Notes under the pieces: model-generated
The model's database searches: none
What the model saw: only the letters and a program-made list of their open reading frames with translations
What the model was told of the DNA's origin: nothing
In this document: positions 59,131-64,000 of the stretch, in pieces
Layout of the letters: every line of letters begins with the position of its first letter
Position numbering within the stretch: the stretch's first letter is position 1
Translations under genes and position numbers: made by a program
Source of the DNA: Cohnella sp. CFH 77786
Lineage (GTDB): Bacteria > Bacillota > Bacilli > Paenibacillales > Paenibacillaceae
Reading direction: 5' to 3'
Length of the DNA: 64,000 bases
NCBI RefSeq assembly: GCF_019400745.1
Contig: NZ_WJIB01000003.1
Span: 1 to 64,000 of the forward strand

Positions 59131-60318
59131 TTAGGCGGTGTCGGATAACGGGCTCGCGTTCGAATTCAATCGACGCCTTTCGGCTGCACGTCCGGGCAGC
59201 TTGCCGAAGAAGATCCATGCGCTGGGAACGAACTTGGCCGCGAAGGCAACCGTAAGCCAGGAAGCGCCCAACATGAGGATCCAGCTTCCCAAATAGCGGA
59301 AATGAGCCAGCCACGAAACTCCGGAATACGGTATATAACGATCGTAGAGGGTTAAAAAGAACAAATGGATCAAATATATGCCGAAGGAGTACTGTCCCAG
59401 CGGGTATAGCGTCTTCGATGCGAAAGAAGGCAATAAACGGGACAGGAGGAAAGCGGCTTGAATCAACACGAGCGATGCGAGAACGGATTGGAAGTTCCAC
59501 AAAAACTCGTACCAAAGCGAATCGTACCTCGTTCCGAACGACCGCGCGTTGTAATAAAGCATCACGTGCGCGACGGAAAGTCCGAGCCATGTCGACCATA
59601 GGAGAAGCGACGCGGCGATTCGATATCCGCCGTTACTCCCTTTTCTAAGCTCGAACCATTGCTTCATTTTCGGATAATAAATGCCTAAAGCCGCTCCCAC
59701 CGTAAACATCGAAAAATAAGAAAGCGACCAGCTTCCCTTGTTGGGAGCCTGCCAAACGTACTTGTTCACGAGTACGAAGCCCCATTGGACCAGGAAACCG
59801 AGCGGAATGAGCCAGCGGACGGATGCTTTCCATTTTTGCGTCATGGCAAGAAGAGCGGGAAACAACAAGTAGAATTGTATGCTGATCAATACGAAATAAA
59901 GATGGGCAAAAGCTTTCCCGGTGATCAATTGCTTCGCAAAGCTAAGCAGCGCGGCATGAGAAAGTATCGGAGCGTGATTAATACGCTGCACCAGCAGGAA
60001 GTAGAGCGCCGAGAAAACGATGTAGGGGACCACGATATACAGCAGCCTTCTCTTGTAAAAGCCCCCGATCCGCTTCAGATCGAAGGGGCGGGAATAGTAG
60101 CCGTAAAACAGCACGAAGCTGCTCAGCAGAATAAACGTGGGCGTTCCGATTTTCATGAAGATGTTCACGAAATTATAAAGGGGATAGTAGCTCGACTGTG
60201 TCATGGAGATCGTGGCGGATGCGCTCGCGTGAACGGAAAGAACGCAAAGGATCGCCATCGCGCGTACGATCTGCAATTCCGGAATAGGCTCGTTTTTCGT
60301 GATCGGGTACATCGACAT
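59131..60318 (-). CDS. Acyltransferase-3 family membrane protein (OafA/YrhL-like)
   Basis: 395 aa with ten membrane helices. Family features: ELQIVRAMAILCVLSVHASAS (the conserved R-A-x-A-x-x-x-V-x-x-H), TPTFILLSSFVLFYGYY, YFVLISIQFYLLFPAL and the late FGIYLIHLFFL. It transfers acyl groups to exported carbohydrates such as surface polysaccharide or peptidoglycan. The ATG at 60318 has AAGGGG seven bases upstream; two earlier in-frame ATGs overlap or precede that site. The 3' end faces the ligase fragment across a shared hairpin. Confidence 0.85.
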   Translation of the reverse strand: MSMYPITKNEPIPELQIVRAMAILCVLSVHASASATISMTQSSYYPLYNFVNIFMKIGTPTFILLSSFVLFYGYYSRPFDLKRIGGFYKRRLLYIVVPYIVFSALYFLLVQRINHAPILSHAALLSFAKQLITGKAFAHLYFVLISIQFYLLFPALLAMTQKWKASVRWLIPLGFLVQWGFVLVNKYVWQAPNKGSWSLSYFSMFTVGAALGIYYPKMKQWFELRKGSNGGYRIAASLLLWSTWLGLSVAHVMLYYNARSFGTRYDSLWYEFLWNFQSVLASLVLIQAAFLLSRLLPSFASKTLYPLGQYSFGIYLIHLFFLTLYDRYIPYSGVSWLAHFRYLGSWILMLGASWLTVAFAAKFVPSAWIFFGKLPGRAAERRRLNSNASPLSDTA

Positions 60319-60467
60319 TTTCATTCCCCTTGCAACCATGTCATTTAACCATTATGGAATTGCCGCATTAGGGGAGAATTAATAGGGAGGGGCTTTTGTG
60401 TAAACAAGCCCCCGGCTCAAAGGAGATGACGAGAGTAAACGCTTGCGGAAAGGGGAGTTCTCCGAAA

Positions 60468-60761
60468 ATGGAAAAGACGATATACGAAATCAGTTATAAC
60501 GGGCGGTTTACCGTCCGGATGATGTCGGAAGGCGAGCCGATGGAGGAAATCGAGTTCGACCAAGCGGCTCTGGAAGCGGTGCTGGCGGACATCGCGCTGA
60601 GGATGAAGGGGCGGCGGGACGGAATCGGCGAAACGGAGGCCGTGTGGAAACGGGTTTGTACCCAGGTCGGTCTTGCATTGCAGAACACGGAGCTGGCGCA
60701 GGACTCGGAACCGGATCCTCTAGACACGCTTAAACGCGTCGCGGACAGGTTGAAGGGGTAG
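60468..60761 (+). CDS. Soluble 97-residue protein, unknown function
   Basis: ATG at 60468 follows AAAGGGGAGTTCTCCGAAA; the open frame begins 24 codons earlier without a ribosome binding site. The N-terminal half is a beta hairpin (TIYEISYNGRFTVRMMSEGE) and the C-terminal half is helical (FDQAALEAVLADIALRM). No family is recognised. It lies between two convergent or divergent units with no obvious partner. Confidence 0.6.
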   Translation: MEKTIYEISYNGRFTVRMMSEGEPMEEIEFDQAALEAVLADIALRMKGRRDGIGETEAVWKRVCTQVGLALQNTELAQDSEPDPLDTLKRVADRLKG

Positions 60762-60883
60762 CGTGCGGACAAGCCGGCCTTCAAGGAAATCATCGAGATA
60801 AACGCGATCGTGACCATAATAGCGATGCTCTCGTAGAGAATCAGAGAGGCGGAATCGCGGATTCGCCCGCCCCTTCCTCCCCC

Positions 60884-62095
60884 CTATTGAACCTGTCCTC
60901 TTGGAGCTGGCCTGGACCGGAACAACCGGGCGGTCAGCGGCCGGCAAACCCTATAGGCGGCATAGGAGCAGAACAGGATGATCAAGGGCATCACCGTGAA
61001 ATTGTACCGGTAATCCGGAATGAACAGCAGCCGGACGGCGGACATGACCACGATGACCGTCCCCAGCAGCACGAGCGGATGTCTCCAACGCCTCAGGGAC
61101 AAGAGCATGCCAAGCAGACCCGTCAGGACGATCGTGGCATGGAACGCGTTGGGGTTAGGGATGATGCGATACATCGGCTTGTGCCCCGCGCCCATGAAGA
61201 TTTTCCCATACGTGTATTCCAGCTTGCCGATCGTGAACCATCGGAGGAACAGTCCCGTATGCTGCGTAAAGCCGACTTTCAGCCTCTCGTAGGCGACTTC
61301 CTTCTCGGTTTTGCCCTTCTGATCGACGAGGCCGTCGTTCCAATTCAAGTAGGGGAACGTGCCTGCGTAGAACGGATTCGTCTGCGTGGCGGTCAGGATC
61401 AGCCGGTCCATCACGACCAGGTTGCGGACCCACCAGGGCGACATGACGATTGCCAGTCCCGCTAGGGAGGCCAGCAGCGGTTTCCAGAAGGAGCGGTCTC
61501 GGGTCTGGAACCAATAGACCGCGTACAGCGGTACGCAAAGCGGCATGAACTCCGGCCGGATGAGGGCCGTAAGTCCAAGAAGGGCGCCGGCCAGTCCCGC
61601 ATGAATCGGCTTGCGGGTTTCGAAAGCGATCAGCTGCGCGTACAGGTAGGCGGTCAGCATGAAGGCGGCGGGAACCTCGGTCAGAACGGCGCCGTTCGTC
61701 CACACGAACGAAGGATAGATCGCCGTCAGCAACGCGGTGAGCAGAGCAACGGCGTCGTTCGTCCACCGGCGGGCCATCAAGAACAGCAGCGTGAGGTTGC
61801 CCAAGCTAAGCAGCACGTTCAGGTAGCGCAAATACGGAAAGGGATCGCGCTTCGTATAATCGACCAGCTCGTAGACGGCGGTCATGATCAGCGGATAACC
61901 GGGCGTCACCAGCGCATTCGAGGTTTTCGATTTGTAGGCGTACACTCCGGTGTCGAGCCATTGGCGCACCATCTGGTCGTAATAGAAGGTGTCGTGCGGG
62001 ATGAGATGGTTCACGGATCTTAGGAAGTCGACGCGCAAATAGACGGCCAGAACGACAATCGCGGCAAACGCGCCCCAAATCCATTTTTTCGACAT
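60884..62095 (-). CDS. GT39-type membrane glycosyltransferase
   Basis: 403 aa with about ten or more membrane helices. GT39/ArnT-like features: AVYLRVDFLRSVNHLIPHDTFYYDQMVRQWLD, where the acidic residue in the first loop is catalytic in this fold, LVTPGYPLIMTAVYELV and IRPEFMPLCVPLYAVYW. Such enzymes transfer a sugar from a polyprenyl-phosphate donor to proteins or polymers outside the membrane. AAAGGAGGAATCCGC before ATG 62095 is a near-perfect ribosome binding site, so the longer frame is rejected. Last gene of a four-gene operon that also encodes a GT2 synthase and a flippase-like protein. Confidence 0.82.
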   Translation of the reverse strand: MSKKWIWGAFAAIVVLAVYLRVDFLRSVNHLIPHDTFYYDQMVRQWLDTGVYAYKSKTSNALVTPGYPLIMTAVYELVDYTKRDPFPYLRYLNVLLSLGNLTLLFLMARRWTNDAVALLTALLTAIYPSFVWTNGAVLTEVPAAFMLTAYLYAQLIAFETRKPIHAGLAGALLGLTALIRPEFMPLCVPLYAVYWFQTRDRSFWKPLLASLAGLAIVMSPWWVRNLVVMDRLILTATQTNPFYAGTFPYLNWNDGLVDQKGKTEKEVAYERLKVGFTQHTGLFLRWFTIGKLEYTYGKIFMGAGHKPMYRIIPNPNAFHATIVLTGLLGMLLSLRRWRHPLVLLGTVIVVMSAVRLLFIPDYRYNFTVMPLIILFCSYAAYRVCRPLTARLFRSRPAPRGQVQ

Positions 62096-62120
62096 GCGGA
62101 TTCCTCCTTTCGGCAGTCGG

Positions 62121-62465
62121 TTATTTCCAGCTGACGACCGCGATGCCCGCCATGATGATGAAGGCGCCGATCCAGCGGGTCGGAGGAATGCTTTCCTTGA
62201 ACATGGCAAAGGCAACCAGCAGCGCGAGCACGTATGCGAAGCTTTGAAGCGGGTAGGCGAAGCTGAGCGGCAGGCGGGAGAGCACGTACAGCCAGACCAC
62301 GGTTGCCAAGCCGTAGATCAGGATGCCCAGCAGAATCAAGGGCGATAAAAGCACGTGCAGCGCGTTTTCAAGTTGAAATCCGCCGCTTTTTTCCAATCCG
62401 ATTTTCCAAACGATTTGACCGGCGACGAGCAGGACGACATTGAAGAGGAGAGCCGCATAGACCAT
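62121..62465 (-). CDS. Small EmrE/ArnE-like DMT-superfamily transporter
   Basis: 114 aa with four membrane helices: LLFNVVLLVAGQIVWKIGLEKSG, LLILLGILIYGLATVVWLYVLSRLPLS, AYPLQSFAYVLALLVAFAMFKE and RWIGAFIIMAGIAVV. The pattern matches the half-size DMT proteins ArnE/ArnF and SMR relatives. Between a GT2 and a GT39 it is probably the flippase of an undecaprenyl-phosphate sugar (inference). It starts three bases after the DUF2304 gene and ends 25 bases before the GT39 gene. Confidence 0.8.
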   Translation of the reverse strand: MVYAALLFNVVLLVAGQIVWKIGLEKSGGFQLENALHVLLSPLILLGILIYGLATVVWLYVLSRLPLSFAYPLQSFAYVLALLVAFAMFKESIPPTRWIGAFIIMAGIAVVSWK

Positions 62466-62468
62466 CGC

Positions 62469-62825
62469 TCACCGGGCCTCGCCTTGCTCGAGTTGTTCCA
62501 GCTGGTGCTTGGCCATGCCCATCTCCTGGGTGAGCCGGATCACGCGTTCGGTCAGCCGGGACACGACCACCGTCAAATGCAGGATCAGCATGAGGCAGAC
62601 CATGATGCCGACGAGGAACAGCAGAGCGGGGGCGTATTTAACGCCGAGCAGCGCGGCCGTGCCTTCCAGCAGGCGGGTGTTGAGGGAGAACACGAAGAGC
62701 ACCAGGCAGAACAGCAGCCACAGCAGCGAATATTGCTCCCTTAGGTAACGTTTTCTCATTAAGTGCAGCACGGCAAAGAGAAGGCCCAGGCTCAGGGCCA
62801 TGGACAACGCTTGCACTCTCTCCAC
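62469..62825 (-). CDS. DUF2304 membrane protein
   Basis: 118 aa. Three hydrophobic segments (ALSMALSLGLLFAVLHLM, LLWLLFCLVLFVFSL, ALLFLVGIMVCLMLILHLTVVVSRL) are followed by a coiled C-terminus (RLTQEMGMAKHQLEQLEQ), the usual DUF2304 layout. The family is commonly found beside polyprenyl-phosphate glycosyltransferases and is thought to assist them. GTG at 62825 follows AGAGGGGAATTCGC; a TTG thirteen codons upstream lies in an inverted repeat. Confidence 0.78.
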   Translation of the reverse strand: MERVQALSMALSLGLLFAVLHLMRKRYLREQYSLLWLLFCLVLFVFSLNTRLLEGTAALLGVKYAPALLFLVGIMVCLMLILHLTVVVSRLTERVIRLTQEMGMAKHQLEQLEQGEAR

Positions 62826-62847
62826 GCGAATTCCCCTCTCTAATAGG

Positions 62848-62868
62848 GAGTTTGACGGAGTCAAACTC
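62848..62868. repeat. Inverted repeat between GT2 and DUF2304 genes
   Basis: GAGTTTGAC - GGA - GTCAAACTC, a perfect 9-bp stem with a 3-base loop in the short gap after the GT2 stop. It could modulate read-through or mRNA stability within the operon. Confidence 0.6.
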
Positions 62869-62874
62869 TCTCCT

Positions 62875-63576
62875 CTAACGGAAGCTCTTGACCATGATGG
62901 ACAGGGATACTTTGATCATGTAATACGCCGATTTCAAGGCGGTGATCGAGGATCGGCCCGCTTGGCGCTGCTCCATCTCCACCGGCACTTCGAGAATTCG
63001 GAAGTTTCTCTTCTTGACCATGACGAGCGAATCGACTTCCGGATAATCGGAAGAATAGTCTTCCGCGAACAAGTCGATGATGCGGCGATTGGCCGCCCGG
63101 AAGCCCGAAGTCACGTCCTTGAGCGGTTGACGCGTAATCAGCGTGATAAGGGCGGAGAGAAGCCGGATGCCCGTCCGGCGGCCGATGGTCGAGCGGTAGC
63201 CGGTCTTGTCCACGAAACGGGAGCCGATGACCATATCCGCAGCGCCTTGCCGGATCGGCTCCAGGATTTTGTTCAGCTCCCCGGGTTTATGCTGTCCGTC
63301 GGCATCGACCTGGATGGCGACGTCGAAGCCCTTCGCAGCCGCGTAACGATAGCCGGTCTGCACCGCCCCGCCGATCCCGAGGTTCTGGGGCAGCGTGATG
63401 ACGTGCGCGCCGGCCGATTTGGCGGCTTGGGCAGTCCGGTCGGACGAGCCGTCGTTGACGACGAGAACGGAGAAGTCCGGATGGAGCTGCAGGATGTCCC
63501 GGATGACGGGATAGATGCTCTTCTCTTCGTTGAAGGCGGGGATGACGATGCATACCTTCATGGTGCTCTGATTCAT
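62875..63576 (-). CDS. GT2 glycosyltransferase (polyprenyl-phosphate sugar synthase type)
   Basis: 233 aa. GT-A fold: VCIVIPAFNEEKSIYPVI, LVVNDGSSDRTAQAA, NLGIGGAVQTGYRYAAAKG, and the metal-binding DADGQH. GSRFVDKTGYRS and TSGFRAANRRII are typical of dolichol/undecaprenyl-phosphate hexose synthases without C-terminal membrane helices. It should make the lipid-linked sugar used by the GT39 enzyme. ATG at 63576 follows AGAAAGG; the frame extends 12 codons upstream without a ribosome binding site. First gene of the operon. Confidence 0.88.
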   Translation of the reverse strand: MNQSTMKVCIVIPAFNEEKSIYPVIRDILQLHPDFSVLVVNDGSSDRTAQAAKSAGAHVITLPQNLGIGGAVQTGYRYAAAKGFDVAIQVDADGQHKPGELNKILEPIRQGAADMVIGSRFVDKTGYRSTIGRRTGIRLLSALITLITRQPLKDVTSGFRAANRRIIDLFAEDYSSDYPEVDSLVMVKKRNFRILEVPVEMEQRQAGRSSITALKSAYYMIKVSLSIMVKSFR

Positions 63577-63624
63577 GGAAACCGACCTTTCTAAACGTCT
63601 ACTCTCCATCATGACCTTGGAAAG

Positions 63625-63822
63625 TTAAATTTTACGTAGAATCTTGTAAACGGATTGTATAAAAGTAAAGCCTTCTAAGTGGCCGTGAGACCATCCTCCT
63701 GGATTTACCTGCGATGTATAGACGATTTCGAAACCGGGAAGTTGTGCTCTGAGATTATTTTTTTCAAACAATTTTTGAGAATTTGCGCGGCTGGCAGACT
63801 CATCCCCGACAGCTTGCGACAT
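63625..63822 (-). pseudogene. Possible gene fragment, unidentified
   Basis: A 65-codon frame from ATG at 63822 has a weak ribosome binding site and encodes QKLFEKNNLRAQLPGFEIVY followed by NPGGWSHGHLEGF and VYKILRKI. The end looks like a real protein C-terminus (possibly methyltransferase-like), but no start signals or full domain are present. It is AT-rich relative to the GT operon. It may be the tail of a degraded gene. Confidence 0.3.
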
Positions 63823-63828
63823 TTGCAC

Positions 63829-64000
63829 TCAAGGGCATAGGTGCGAAATTCGCAAGAAGCGGCACGAACATTCGGATATCATGATAATCACCACACGCGG
63901 CAAACGTATGGCTGCGGCCGTCGAACGGCTCTTCGGAGGCCGACAAACGTTCCGGATTATGAGATAATGGAAGCAAAAGGAAGGAGAGCGTCACGGGACG
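63829..64000. other. Right-edge sequence with a possible start of a rightward gene
   Basis: Near the edge a GATAAT (63962-63967) is followed by AAGGAAGGAGAG at 63977-63988. That would suit the ribosome binding site of a plus-strand gene beginning beyond the window. Nothing else is visible. Confidence 0.3.

Overview
The window looks like chromosomal DNA of a GC-rich, spore-forming Gram-positive bacterium of the Paenibacillaceae (Paenibacillus/Cohnella type). Strong purine-rich ribosome binding sites, frequent TTG/GTG starts, a sporulation lipoprotein (YhcN/YlaJ type), Spo0M, stalk-domain (copper-amine-oxidase N-terminal-like) secreted proteins, a T-box leader before ilvA and the ctaCDEFG-ctaM oxidase layout all point that way. 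This is inferred from gene content; no rRNA or tRNA gene is visible.

Region by region. 1-6.3 kb: a NUDIX hydrolase carrying an in-frame 17-residue minisatellite, a PAS sensor kinase with a degenerate MHYT-like membrane domain, a DagK-like lipid kinase, and an AlkC-like alkylation-repair gene coupled to an ArAE exporter. 6.4-9.7 kb: a TauE/SafE permease, then a large non-coding array of 52-bp tandem repeats flanked by 11-bp inverted repeats, small unknown genes and a GGTTGGAT-type low-complexity tract. 9.7-16.8 kb: a VTT membrane protein and MFS exporter operon, an aldo/keto reductase, a stalk-domain protein and ilvA behind a long T-box leader with an apparent isoleucine specifier. 16.9-20.9 kb: a fadN-fadA-fadE-like beta-oxidation operon in which the FadN homologue lacks its dehydrogenase half and the thiolase lacks two usual active-site residues. 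21-26.2 kb: an FHA protein, a conserved small protein, a YcgR/YcgQ-type permease pair with a very His-rich linker, a methionine aminopeptidase and a spore lipoprotein.

26.4-32.2 kb is the caa3-type cytochrome c oxidase cluster ctaC-D-E-F-G plus ctaM (DUF420). Three tandem TTTGNGAAC boxes, resembling ResD sites, lie just before the ctaC promoter. 32.3-43.4 kb holds DinB, Spo0M and three NarL-family two-component loci. One of the three has lost most of its kinase, and two share a palindromic repeat downstream of the regulator. 43.6-47.3 kb is cysJI (assimilatory sulfite reductase), and 47.6-51.3 kb is a complete fixABCX electron-transfer flavoprotein operon with an extra small gene.

51.3-60 kb is accessory in character: two MFS transporters, lower-GC small genes each followed by a short dyad motif (CTAACG-N4-CG type) in a cassette-like order, a GNAT enzyme, a YcdB/YcdC-type secreted protein, a MEKHLA-domain protein, a truncated acyl-CoA ligase and an acyltransferase-3 protein. 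60.8-63.6 kb is a four-gene operon (GT2, DUF2304, EmrE/ArnE-like transporter, GT39) that fits lipid-linked sugar synthesis, flipping and transfer to a surface target. The most unusual items are the 52-bp array, the cassette-like motif block, the degraded fad operon and the partly decayed two-component cluster.
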